Shown: positions 23,121 through 34,745, counted from the stretch's first letter. The stretch: 64,000 nt of DNA from Turritopsis dohrnii (GCA_027922465.2 BQMF02000669.1:1-64000); one strand, 5' to 3'. Translations and numbers: made by a program. The notes: generated by a model not told the origin, from the sequence alone.

Positions 23121-23538
23121 GGGGTCAGTCACAAATCGATTTTAGGTTTAGATAACGTCATATGACGTTAGTGGGTGGGTGGGTTAATTCAAGTGACGTT
23201 AAAAAATTCATAACAGAAACATCGATTTTGAAAGTGCTATTTTTTTGCGAGAACACTCTCCACTACCGTGGTTCTTTTTGCAAGATTTCCCGATTGTGGT
23301 AATTCGGATTATTTTCCAGTTTTATGGTCGGCTATGTTCCGAATCTATGTATGTTGTTGTTGGGAGATGGTAAATGTATGATGTTTTTTTTAACTAACTA
23401 GCGTTTTTACAGAAATACTCAATTACATCGATTTTTGGCCATTTTCGACATATGACGTTATGGGTGGTGGGTGGGTGGGTAATATTTGTAACGTCATATG
23501 ACGTTATTTGAACCTAAAATCGATTTGTGACTGACCCC
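23121..23538. mobile_element. PIF/Harbinger-type MITE, TSD TAA
   Basis: 418 bp with ~28-bp TIRs starting GGGGTCAGTCACAAATCG, flanked by TAA on both sides (23118-23120, 23539-23541), the TWA target typical of PIF/Harbinger. Both ends also carry the palindrome ACGTCATATGACGT followed or preceded by GGGTGGGTGGG-type tracts. No ORF. Nearly perfect TIRs suggest fairly recent activity. Confidence 0.85.
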
Positions 23539-24652
23539 TAATGAACAAGTGCCTCAAATTACATAAATAAAAAACCACAATCACCTATCAATCAGTTTAG
23601 TATGTGCAAGTTCTCTGCCTTAAAATCTGAGGTATACATTCCTGGCGGAGGCCCACATCAGTGGATAACACTGCCTCGGCCTTGTTAAAATAAATTAAAA
23701 AAAAAAATATTGCCACAAACGGTTTTTGTTTGATAACCGAATAATGGGGTTTTTAATCATAAAGTAAATTTGACAATGAAGTGTGGCAATTTGAAATGTC
23801 CCCCATAGATTGTTTGCTTTATATAATACCAAAGTTACAGCTAGCAGAGTAAACCTTACATATAGCATCTACTACTCTTTTACAGAAATTTATTCCAATA
23901 ATCTCCTTCAGCTTCACTTCATCCACGATCTTCTTACTTTTTTACATCCCAAATTTTGAAATGGGTTTGGAATTTAAACTGCTGTTATATCATTAAAGTT
24001 ACCTGCCTCTTAACTTAAAAATTTCCTAGTCACTAGTAATGGTCTAATTTTTAAATTACACACAATGTTAAAAACACAAAGAAAAGCTCCCTGGTCTTGT
24101 AATGGTCGTCACTGGTTAACTAGTCTGCGATTATAGTAAAATATCTCCTAGCGGCGCATCGGTTATGAAATCATGATCAAAGGCTAATTTTTAACAGCAT
24201 GGCGTATGCAATGTGGGGTGCCTGTACTTTCCAGGTTCACAAAATTGGTGCTGAAGAGAAACCTGTTTATACGACAAACAGAGAAACGGCTATTAATATA
24301 TAGATTGTCAATTTGTATTGGAATAATAAAATAATGAATTTAATGAATTTTTTATGCAGGCACTTAAACTCAAATCAAATCAAATCAAATTGAAATGGTA
24401 CAACGTAAAGCCCTGCACGTTGGATATGCAATTCCTGGCTAAGCAATCAATTTAACTTTTTCCAAAATCCTATTTTGCATAGCAGCCTGAGTTCTCTTTT
24501 TCCAAAATGTTTGTTTTTACAAATTTGACACTTTTATAGCGTTTTTATCTATTGTTAGTATATATGTTAATAAATTTTTTCTAAATTAATTCATTTTATC
24601 TTAAATTATTTCTAGTTTCTAGCAATTTTTCATTTCTATATATGTGACGTTC

Positions 24653-27092
24653 CAGGGGATTTTGATAACAAACGATATTAACGTTAATATCGTTATTATC
24701 GTTAATATCGTTAATGGAACTACAGAGTAACGTTATTATCGTTAATATCGCTAATATCGTTAACTAGCCGCCAAGGCGGCGTCGCTCGCCGCCCATGTTC
24801 AGCATGCGTTGACTTTACGAAAAATAAAATTAAGGAATTGGCAACCGAAAGTGTTACCATGTTGTAGAGCTCGAAAAACTGATTAAAAAAATGTATGGGA
24901 TCGTTCCGCTACGATCAACCGTTACAGAGATATCATTCTTCAAAGATTTTGATGACGTCACAGACCCCTCCCAAAAAAGTTAGACCCAAATTTTTTGTCA
25001 CCCCATCGCCTGTATCGCGGACCCGAAAAAACGTCAGTTATCCTAGCGACAGATTCGAAATCAAATATCAAATATCAGTTTAAACAATGGTTCCAAAAAA
25101 CCCCAAATTTCATGTGTTATTTATTTGCACTCAAAACGTAGAGAGAAAAAAACTTTTTATTAGCTTTTGTTTTAAAAACGTTACGCGCTCTAACATGGGT
25201 GCTATCAAACAGGGGGAAAATGGTTTCTCTTCTTAAAAAGTTCACACGGAGGAGAGAAAAAAGGCACGTGCTAAATGAATAAATAGAATAAAAAAACGTT
25301 CGATTAGAACGCTTAACAATTGAAAGAACAAATTAAATTATTAAAAGAAAAGCAAAAAAAAAATTAAAACATTTTCTTTTGATATGATACTCTTTTTTTA
25401 CCTATCGGTTTTTAAACATTTTGATTGCTCAAAAAAAAAAGTTCACCCGTCTCAGACAGTCAGGCAAGAGTTAGTGGCAAACCGAACATATGCTGCCACG
25501 TTCTGCCACTGCTGCTTTTTGTCCAAAATATTTAATCAGTTAGTGACTTTGTATTTAGTTGATGTACTGTTTTCAAAGCCAAGTCAATAATGTGGAATAT
25601 AAAACTAACAATAATGATAAAAACAAAACGTTATTCCTATTAGTTCATCAGCCAAAAAAAGTCACGTTCGATTGGGGTTGCAATGTATTTGCTTCAAACT
25701 CACGTCGCACACAAAAAAAGAAATAATTTCGCTCACAACTCAATCTACCATTTTGCGTGACTTACAAACAAACAAACAAACGCACAAACAAACAAACAAA
25801 CAGAGAATCGGCTATTAATATATAGATATCGTTAATATGGTAAGAGCACAGATTACCGTTACTATCATCAAAAAGTTTTGTTCAAGACGTTTGTTTATAC
25901 ATTTCACATACGTGTGTCGTTTTATGAAGTTCTAAAATAACCGTGATTATTTCGCCAAATAGCAATCAATTCAAAACAAACTCGCTTGTTCATGACATGA
26001 TAAACTCTGATTCATTCAATTATGACACGCGGACATAAATTTTTCTAGAAATAACAAAGCACTTTTTTTTTATTTGTTATTCCTGTACCTTCAGCACAAA
26101 TTTGAAAAGCCACTTTAAAATACCGTGTCATTTGATTTGGTAATGTATTATTTTGAAATGTACATTTGCAGGTAGCACGCGTTTGTGTATTAAATTGAAC
26201 TTAATTAGCTGGTTCTTATATTCATTTGGAGATTAAAGATACAGAAGTAAGTTCGAAAGCAGGCACGAGTAGAAACCGTCTGCTATAATTCTTTTTTCTG
26301 AATTGTTCGACGGGTTGCCATTCTATAAGCTCTTGGGAAAAAAACTTTACATTATTAAAGACACGTTACATTAAAGTTTTTTTCGATAGCAAAACTTTTA
26401 TTATTATTCTTTCGAAAGACATTTCACTTGCACTGGGTGAAGATGTACCCTTAATTAAATTGATCGCAACATTTTCAGTGATCATTATTGATTTTTGTCA
26501 TTTCGTCGATAATGTTTTCAGGTTCAACATTGGGATGAAGAACCAATGTAGGAGGGGACAAATGAAAACATTTTAACGTCGGCTTGACGAGTTGCAAAAG
26601 TTCTCTTTTGAAATACTCACCTTCGTTTAAAAATAACATTACCTGTTTCCTTCAGTTTGTTATGAAGTTTATGTGAAAGGTTGTCTGAAAGTTGTGTTTA
26701 CACAGGGCTCTAAAACTTTACTTGAAGGTAATTCTAAAATTGAATTTCTTACGCCATAATCAAGCGAAAGAAAGATTAATTTACACGAAATGGTTTCCTT
26801 GTCACAAATAAAATGATCACATGTTTAATATTAATGTTATTATCGTTAATATCAAAAATATAGTTTTTTTCTTACTATAATTTCGTAATTATGGTATATA
26901 TATATAACGATAATAGCGATAATAACGATATTAACGATAATAACGATATTAACGATAATAGCGCTATTAACTATAATAACGCAACGATAATTATTAGCGA
27001 TAATATCGCTAATTCTATTGTTTTATTAACGATATTATCGTTAATAATTATCGTTAATATCGTTTGTTATCAAATTCCCCTGGAACGTCACA
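24653..27092. mobile_element. TIR element with TGTGACGTTCC ends and TATCGTTAA arrays
   Basis: Ends are TGTGACGTTCCAGGGG / CCCCTGGAACGTCACA, continuing ~40 bp inward with few mismatches. Each end is followed by arrays of ATCGTTAAT / ATTAACGAT units (9-bp period, self-complementary). Flanked by TA-rich sequence, so the target duplication may be TA. The long frame at 26891-27127 is a translation of the array and not a gene. A CTAGCCGCC repeat is inserted at 24774-25827. A deleted second copy lies at 34196-34745. Confidence 0.8.
24774..25827 (+). repeat. CTAGCCGCC repeat, copy inside the TGTGACG element
   Basis: Starts CTAGCCGCCAAGGCGGC and ends CTATTAATATATAGAT, flanked by the 8-bp direct repeat ATCGTTAA (24766-24773, 25828-25835). 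The uninterrupted paralogue at ~34270-34305 supports an insertion here, though the host array is itself repetitive. Relative to copy 1 it holds ~600 extra bases (about 25045-25655). No ORF. Confidence 0.75.
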
Positions 27093-28195
27093 TATATATA
27101 TTTATTTTGCAAATCTTTTCTCTTTGAATGAGTGCTCGGCCTTAATATCTTACATAGTATACATCAAATAGGTACAGTGATGTAAATAGCAGTCAGTCAT
27201 CAGACATCATGTCCGATCATTTTTACACATTGTTCTGACAGATAAAAGCTAAAATGATGGAAATAATGTCAGACCAGCAAAATGCCCAATTCAAAAAAAC
27301 TTTAAAACTTTTATTATGAAAAATAGAGGACTTCCGATTTTAAGCCAATCTAGAGCCATTAAAGTCTTTAAAAATTTAACTTAACCACGACAGGGGGCTC
27401 AGAGAGCACCTCAGACTCTCATCTTCATTGATGCTCTCAAGGGTTGTAAATATGTCCCACCAAAAAAGATGGTTTTTTTTGTTGTTTTTTTTTTTTAAAC
27501 TTGGATTAATATGTCTTACAATGAGTTATTAGTGTATGCATCACTGAACCTTAAAGATTTCAATTTTTTCATAAAATACCGATAACGGTTCATTATTGGC
27601 AGGCCTACAAACACCTGTAACTTTTCAGTGAAATTTGTTGCAAATTTGAACATTTGAGAATATACTAGATTTTTTCAGAATTCTGATAAAAAAGAGGATA
27701 TCTTTATTTCTATAAGTATCGTACCGTATTGGCCATCTAATCCTACAAAATAAAGCACACTTCCATAGATATGGATTCTCAATCACTGGAATTTGGCTCA
27801 GAAATGTGTACGTTACGTCACAATTTTATCTTAGAAGTTTTTTGACAGGTGGATCAGAAGTGTATGATAGGAAAAATTACACTGAAAGTGTTTAATTAAT
27901 TAGAACTAACTTATATCAAAGTATGAATATCAAAAGTTTCAGTCATTGTTAATATTTTCCCTTAGAAAAATTATGTATGTTATGTCACAAACTGTGACGT
28001 AATGTACACCAGACAAGTAGAAGGACAAGGTTTATTGATGAACCAACACTATTGACACTCAGACTTTTTGCAAGTACATGTTATGTTTGTTCCTTTTATT
28101 TAATTTCTCTATCTAAACTTCCCTTATGAAATGGTTAATCAAAGAAAAAACACAAAAAAAACAGCTTCAAAACCCAATTCGATTAACCCGCCCCA
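27093..28195. other. No gene seen
   Basis: AT-rich, with a poly-T tract near 27473-27497. No recognisable coding or repeat structure before the LINE begins. Confidence 0.5.
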
Positions 28196-31100
28196 CTGAA
28201 CATATCTTTTACAAATGTCCGTGGTTTTCGTACAAATTTCTCTCACATTCATGCTTTCATTTCTAACAACTCTCCCGACATCCTTGCAATTTCGGAGACT
28301 AATCTGAATTCCAATATTGACACAGAAAATGATTTTCTCTTTCAAGGTTATCTTCCTCTACGTCGTAAGGACTCTAAAACCCACATGCATGGCCTTGGTG
28401 TATACCTTCGAGACAATTTACCTATAACTCGTGTGAGTGATCTGGAGGATCCTGATTTGCCATACATGTGCTTTCGTCTTTCGTTGCTCCATTCAACAAG
28501 CTATCTGTTCTTTCTTTATCGATCTCCATCATCCCAAGACTGTTCTGTTATAGACTCTATATATCTGAAAGTATTGACAAGGCCCTATCAATTCATCACA
28601 GTGCCAACATATTTGTTTTTGGTGACTTCAATGTCCATCATGAAAAATGGCTCAAATTCTCAAATGGAATCTCTCACTCAGGAAATCATACTCTAAATTT
28701 TGCCCCTCAATCTCTTCACCAAATCATTGATTTCCCTACTCGCTTTCCTGATCGTGATGATCAATCTCCATCTCTACTTGATCTCTTTTTAACATCAAAT
28801 CCTAATATCTGTAAAGCATCTAGTCAAGCTCCTCTTGGCAACTCTGACCATGGCGTAGTTTCTGTCTTAACATCTCTTAATTGCAAAGCTGCTTCTGAAT
28901 CTCCTTTTCATCGCACTCTCTTCAGTTATGAACGTGGTGAATGGGATAATTTTCGAGACTTTCTTCGTGATGTCCCCTGGTACAATGTGTTTTCAAATCC
29001 AGCTGAAAAATGTGCAGAGGAAGTTACATCTTGGCTTACATCTGGTATTGAAGCATTTATCCCCAGTAGAAAATTTTGTGTTAAACCTCACTCCTCTCCC
29101 TGGTTCTCACCTGCTTGTGCTGCAGCAATTGCTCACAGAAATCTTTACTTTCATCAATATCAACGTGAGAAGTCTTCTCATAATAAGGTTCTTTTCAACC
29201 AAGCACGAAATCACTGCAAATCTGTCATTAATAATGCAAAGTCTACATATCAACAAGAAACTCGTAATCGTATCTCTTCACAAAAAATTGGCTCTCGAGA
29301 TTTTTGGCGCATCATTAAAAGTGTCACCAACAATAAAAGGTCATCCATTCCTCCCATTTTCAATGGTCCAGAGGTTTTATCATCATCTAAGGATAAAGCT
29401 GAACTCTTCTCTAATATTTTCAGTACTAACTCTACTCTTGATGACTCTGACCATGCTGTTCCGGAATTTCCCTTGAGGACTAATAAAGTACTGGATAGCT
29501 GCTTTATCACACCAGCTAAAATATCTTCCATCATTTCAAATCTTGATGCTTCTAAGGCTACTGGCCCTGATGGAATTCCTGTCATCCTATTTCAAAAGTG
29601 TGCACCTGAATTATCTCCTGTACTTTCTCGTCTATATAACAAGTGCATAGCTGAATCTTGCTTTCCTTCATCTTGGAAGTTTGCCTCTGTAATTCCAGTC
29701 TTTAAAAATTATGGTGATCGATCTAATCCACGAAATTACAGACCCATTAGTCTCCTACCAGTTATGAGTAAAATTTTTGAGGCCTTTATCAATAATGCTC
29801 TTGTTAATCACCTTGAATCTAATAACCTCTTCTCAGATTCTCAATATGGCTTTCGCTCCCAACGCTCAACTGCTGACCTCCTTACAGTGATAACTGATAG
29901 AATTTACACTGCATTAGATAAATCTGGGGAGGCAAGAGCTGTTGCTCTTGACATATCCAAGGCATTTGATAAAGTATGGCATACTGGTCTTTTGAAAAAG
30001 CTTGCTGCATATGGAGTTAAGGGTCTCTTTTATGAGATGATTCGTTCCTTCCTTGGTAATCGCAACCCTTTTAATTCACGGCGGCACGCGGCAAATGCCG
30101 ACGTAATTGCCGTCGTAATTTGAGAAAAGCACATTTCACGTCGGCAAAAAAATGCCGTCGCTAGAATTTTGGTATTTTCGGAATAAACAACCCGTTATAA
30201 AAATAAAACAAAGGAAAAACACATGTTCTCTTTTCTTTTACGAACTCGTTCATTCATTTTTTTCTTTCAGTATTCGTTTTTTTTTCTTTCATCACATTCA
30301 TTTATTTCTTCATTCATTTAAATTGATTCTGCATAAAAAGAAATACCTTTTTATATTTAACCACGAGAAGTATTTCTGATTAAGAAACTTACTTAGACAA
30401 AATGATTTTCGATAAAATGTCACGAGGATTATCGAAAAGCGAGCGGGAGTGCGCCGATTGCTCTAACTTTTAGATACGTATAGGAAAACGAGTGGGAAGG
30501 CATATTTAATAAAAACAATTTTGCCGACGTGAAAAACATATTTGCCGACGTGTCCAACAAAATCATCATATCACGACGGCAAAATTTTGCCGTCGGAAAA
30601 AAATCCTAATTAAAAGGGTTGTAATCGTAGGCTTAAGGTTGTTTTAGACGGGCAATCATCATCGACACATTCCATCAATGCAGGTGTTCCCCAAGGTTCT
30701 GTCCTTGGGCCAACCCTTTTTCTTCTTTTCATCAATGATCTGCCTGATGACATTATTTCCAAGCTTGCCATCTATGCTGATGATTCAACCATCTATTCCT
30801 GTACTCCAAAATCAGATTTGTTCAGCCAGGTAGAAATGGCAGGCGAAATTGAGTTTGATCTGCAATCTATAGTTGAGTGGGGAGAGAAATGGCTGGTCAC
30901 ATTCAATTCCACAAAAACGAAACTTCTATCTGTAAATCATACTAAAGATCCCTTTTTACCGTCAATTTCCATGAATGGCACCCAGTTGGAAGAAAACAAC
31001 TCCTTTCGTCTCCTCGGCATCACTTTTTCACAGGACTTCTCCTGGCGCTCCTACATTGAGGCAATCGCTAAGTCAGCCTCGATGAAGGTGGGCGCCCTTC

Positions 31101-31670
31101 TTCGTGCAAGAGCATACCTCAGCCCTGATGCCATTCTTTACCTATAAATTTACCTATAAATTTACTATTCGACCTTGTATTGAGTATTGTTGCCATATCT
31201 GGGGTGGTGCACCCTCTGATTCTCTAAATCTTTTAGACCGTATCCAGAAAAGAATCTGTAATGCTGTAGGTGATGAACTTGCAAGTAAACTTGACACACT
31301 CTCCCATCGCAGATCTGTGGCATCTCTTTGCCTCTTTTATAAATACTTTTACGGAAAATGTTCAACTGAGCTCTCTTCTCTCATCCCTGCATTAAAGACT
31401 TTCAAGCGAAACACAAGATATTCATCTAATTGCCATGATCACACTGTCAGCATCCCAAAATCATCAAAGAATTTTTACCAACAAAGTTTCATTCCTCGCT
31501 CCTCCACTCTCTGGAATTCCTTACCCCAGTCTGTCTTTCCTTCTCATTATAATCTTCAACACTTTAAATGTAATGTTCACCGTCACCTTTCCTCCTTGTA
31601 CCTCAATACACATTAGTGGTTTTAAACCTTGTATTGAGCGACTAAAAAAAAAAAAAAAAAAAAAAAAATG
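28196..31670 (+). mobile_element. LINE family A copy (Jockey/CR1-type), broken by frameshift and TIR insertion
   Basis: Encodes an APE-type endonuclease (ILAISETNLN, GDFNVHHEKW, NSDHGVVSV) and reverse transcriptase (NYRPISLLPV, ALDISKAFDKVW, then GVPQGSVLGP, INDLPDD and catalytic YADD after the interruption), ending in a connection/C-terminal domain (CCHIWGGAPSDSL…) and poly(A) at 31646-31669. Reading frame 28196-~28555 continues in another frame from ~28550 to 30120, so there is a frameshift around 28555. A 559-bp TIR element splits the RT at 30063-30621, and a small duplication near 31138-31160 shifts the frame again. The 5' part and any ORF1 are absent. Non-functional; closest relative is the copy at 13597. 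Confidence 0.88.
30063..30621. mobile_element. TIR element with TGCCGACG palindromes, TSD TAATCG
   Basis: Ends are CAACCCTTTTAATT / AATTAAAAGGGTTG with the exact 6-bp duplication TAATCG on each side. The empty site is visible in the paralogous LINE at 15298-15310. Motifs CGGCAAATGCCG, TGCCGTCG and TGCCGACG are packed inside both ends (about seven in all). It shares CGGCAAATGCCG with the 17031 element. Non-coding. Confidence 0.88.
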
Positions 31671-32096
31671 TCTGTATTATTATTTTATTGTCACTGATGC
31701 TGAATGATAATTTAATAATTTGACTACACAAAATAAAGAAGTCCCAAATACATATTTATTGAGCTCCCAAACGTAAAAATCCTTTTAATTAGCCACTACA
31801 AGATGATTAAAGCTAACGTTACTCTGTGAAACTTATTAATGTGTAATGAATTCGTTATGCTTTTTACCATTATTTTACTCAATGCGTTTTACGAAAAACG
31901 CTACTGCTTTATTCCTGATGCGTGATAAAAACAAGCACTGACATTACATACTAATACTAATACTTATACTAATTATTTTTTGTATGAAGAAAATTTTATT
32001 ATAATAGACTTGTTCTTTTTCTTTGTTCTTTGTTTTTCAAGTAGAAAGTAAACATATTATGAGCTATTTGTGAAATATTGTTACCTGATCATTTAG
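31671..32096. other. No gene seen
   Basis: AT-rich spacer between the LINE tail and the broken gene at 32097. Confidence 0.45.
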
Positions 32097-32875
32097 ATGG
32101 AACAACAAAAGAGAAGAATGACACCCACAGAAAGAAAGAGAAAATCTCGAGAAAATAAGTTAAAGAAAATGTCAGAGGCTGAATTACTTGAGTTCAAGGC
32201 AAAGGAAAGGGAGAGAGCCAGGCAAGGCATGCAAGCTAAGAGGTTTAAAGATCGAGAATCCATGACTCCACAAGAAATTTGTGATTTCAAAAAGGAAGAG
32301 GCGGCAAGAATCAATGCTCTAAGAAACATGAAGAGACACAAAGGTGAAACATGAAGCAAAGAAAATGCAAAGGCACTTTTAAAAATGGCATCCACAAAAA
32401 GTAAAAATCCATAATAAAACCAGACAAAGTTTTAGCAAAGCAATGGACAAAGTAAGAGCAGACCTCCCATCGTCACCCCAAAAATAAGCTGTACAAAAGC
32501 AAGCTAGTGAGTATGGATATCACTTTAAAAGTGACAATACTACTAAGAAAACAACAAGGGAAAATATAGAAAACTTTTTCCATAGATCTGATATTGTTTA
32601 CACCATGCCTCATAAGGGGGATGAAATGACTATCTGGACTGAGAAAGGTAAAGAAAAGGTCCATAAAAATATTATTTAACAATGTGTTTAAAAGAAGCAT
32701 AATGCTCTTTATCTGGAAAATTGTAGTGATGATGAAAGGTGCAGTTTGTCAACCTTTCAGAACCATCGACCAAAAAATATTCTTTGTATAACTGATTCTC
32801 CAAAGCATAAAAGAATAGTGTGCAAGGAATGTAAACTGTGTGTGTGCTTTGCACAAGAATAAAGCTTCATATTGT
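32097..32875 (+). pseudogene. Broken copy of a repeated uncharacterised invertebrate gene family
   Basis: The first 85 codons are a highly charged Lys/Arg/Glu-rich coil (TPTERKRKSRENKLKKMSEA…, MTPQEICDFKKEEAARINAL). After several stops a second open stretch (about 32553-32872) reads NFFHRSDIVYTMPHKGDEM…, two stops, FQNHRPKNILCITDSPKHKR and a cysteine run CKECKLCVC. Multicopy uncharacterised proteins in cnidarian and other invertebrate genomes show this order: charged N terminus, a [FY]xxxDxxxxMPG-like motif, LRPKHVL…, then a Cys/His cluster. They are usually treated as transposon-derived. The recognition is from memory and the function is unknown. Stops at about 32677 and 32689 make it a pseudogene. 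Confidence 0.5.
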
Positions 32876-33059
32876 TGATTTCTTCGATTTTCGACTGGGA
32901 TATCGAAAATTTCGCTAAAGCACATTGTCACATTTCTAACAAAGTTATTCTTTATTACAGAACTGTGAAATGCAATAGTTGATAACGGTATAATATACAA
33001 AACAAATAGATCTAAACTTATTCGTCTGAAATTTAACTTGAAGACTTAAAGATTCTCAA

Positions 33060-33430
33060 AATACAACACTGCCAAATTGGCCAATTTTTGTCAAATCGGA
33101 CAAAATGACTGTCAAATTCGAAATCAGCAAAATTTCATGGAAATTAGAGAAATTTCAAACATTGTTCCAAATTTGGCCCAATTTTGTTGAAACCTGAAAA
33201 ATCACTTCCATGTTGGAAATCAACACCTTCTAATTATTGTTCTTTGTGCAAATTTTTATGAAATTTGGAAAACTTTCAAAAATTGGCCCAAATTGCCCAC
33301 TTTGTTGAAATCTGGAAAATCACTTCCAAGTTCAAAATCAGCACTTTCCGATTGTTCTTTGTGCAAAATTTTGTGAAATTTGGAGAACTCAGTCCAAATT
33401 TGGCCCAAATTGCCCAATTTAGTGAAGTTA
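33060..33430. repeat. Imperfect ~116-bp tandem repeat, about three units
   Basis: Repeating blocks are TTGGCCCAAATTGCCCA, GTTGAAATCTGGAAAATCAC, TTGTTCTTTGTGCAAAATTT and GTGAAATTTGGA. The first unit is the most diverged. No ORF spans it meaningfully. Confidence 0.75.
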
Positions 33431-33460
33431 TTTGATAGTTCTTATAAGGCTGTATAAATC

Positions 33461-34185
33461 GTGAAATCAAACCACACCCCAAATGTCATCAAGCAAATAC
33501 TGTTATCCATACAAAATCGCTTATCAAACCTCTCAACCAACGAAGACATATTCAAAGAAACCAAACCATATTACAAACCAAATGCGAACCAACCTAGGAG
33601 AAATCGAAAAAGAAAAATCATCTGGTTAAACCCACCATACAACTTTAACCTAAAAAAAAACATTGGAAAATACTTTTTAAATCTCATGAAGAAACACTTT
33701 CCGAAAACCAATAAGTTTAATAAAATATTCAACAAAAAATCCGTTAAAGTCAGCTATAGCTGTATGCCAAATATGAAACAAATAATAAATACACACAACA
33801 AGAAAACCCTTAATCAAACATACAAAAACACCAATGAAAGAAAGTGCAACTGTGCCGACAAAAAGCGATGCTCAATCAATGGAAACTGCCTGTCCTCTTC
33901 CTTATAGTGTACGAAGCAACTATCACAACCGACATCCCCCAATTACCAACCAATGAAATACATCGGTCTTTGCAAGTCAACATTCAAACAAAGATATTAC
34001 GGACGCAACGCAAAAATATAACAACACAACACTCCCTGCTGAATATTGGAAGATCAGAAAGAAAAACAGAATGCCAACAGTATCCTGGAGAATAATAAGA
34101 CACGCCAAGGGATATTCACCAGAAACAAAACATTGCCGTCTGTGCCAATGCGAGAAGTACAAACAAAACAACCGTTATTTTTTCT
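33461..34185 (+). pseudogene. Penelope-like element, 3' fragment with GIY-YIG endonuclease remnant
   Basis: The first ~145 codons read as the region between RT and endonuclease of Penelope-like elements (NHTPNVIKQI, WLNPPYNFNLKKNIGKYF, SYSCMPNMKQIINTHN, then the cysteine motif CNCADKKRCSINGNC). The rest is spread over shifted frames: VYEATI, then KYIGLCKSTFKQRY (the YIG-containing part of the GIY-YIG nuclease) and AEYWKIRKKN…CRLCQCEKY. Frameshifts near 33905, 33960 and 34010 inactivate it. The RT is absent. The downstream end is cut by a TGTGACG element at 34196. Confidence 0.8.
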
Positions 34186-34195
34186 TATACGTATA

Positions 34196-34745
34196 TGTGA
34201 CGTTCCAGGGGATTTTGATAACAGACGTTAATATCATTATTATCGTTAATATCGTTAATGGAACTATAGATTAATGTTATTATCGTTAATATCGTTAATA
34301 TGGTAAGAGCACAGATTACCATTATTATCGTTAAAAAGTTTTGTTCAAGACGTTTGTTTATACATTTCACATACGTGTGTCGTTTTATGAAGTTCTAAAA
34401 TAACCGTGATTTAATTGTTATTTCGCCAAACAGCAATAAATTCAAAACAAACTCTGTTCGTGACATGATAAACTCTGATCCATTCAATTAGGACACGCAG
34501 ACATATTTTTCCAGAAATAACAACTTTCCGAAAAGTACTTTTATTTCATTTGCTATTGCGGTACCTTCAGGTAATGTATTATTTTGCACTTGGAGGAGAT
34601 GTACCCTTAATTAAATTGAACATGTCACACCATTTTTAGTGATCATTATTGACTTCTGTAACTTCATTATGATAATGTTTTATGGTCCAACATTTGGATG
34701 AAGGATGAATGTAGGAAGGGAAAAATTAAAAATTAAAACATTTGT
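34196..34745 (+). mobile_element. TGTGACG-family element, internally deleted copy without right end
   Basis: Left end TGTGACGTTCCAGGGG and the ATCGTTAAT array match the start of the 24653 element. It then follows that element's interior (ACGTTTGTTTATACATTTCA; CATACGTGTGTCG; GATGTACCCTTAATTAAATT) with deletions, and stops at about 34745 without a right TIR. Confidence 0.75.

Noticed and set aside
26891..27127. 78-codon Asn/Asp/Ile-rich ORF
   Set aside because: It is simply the translation of the ATCGTTAAT array at the right end of the 24653-27092 element.
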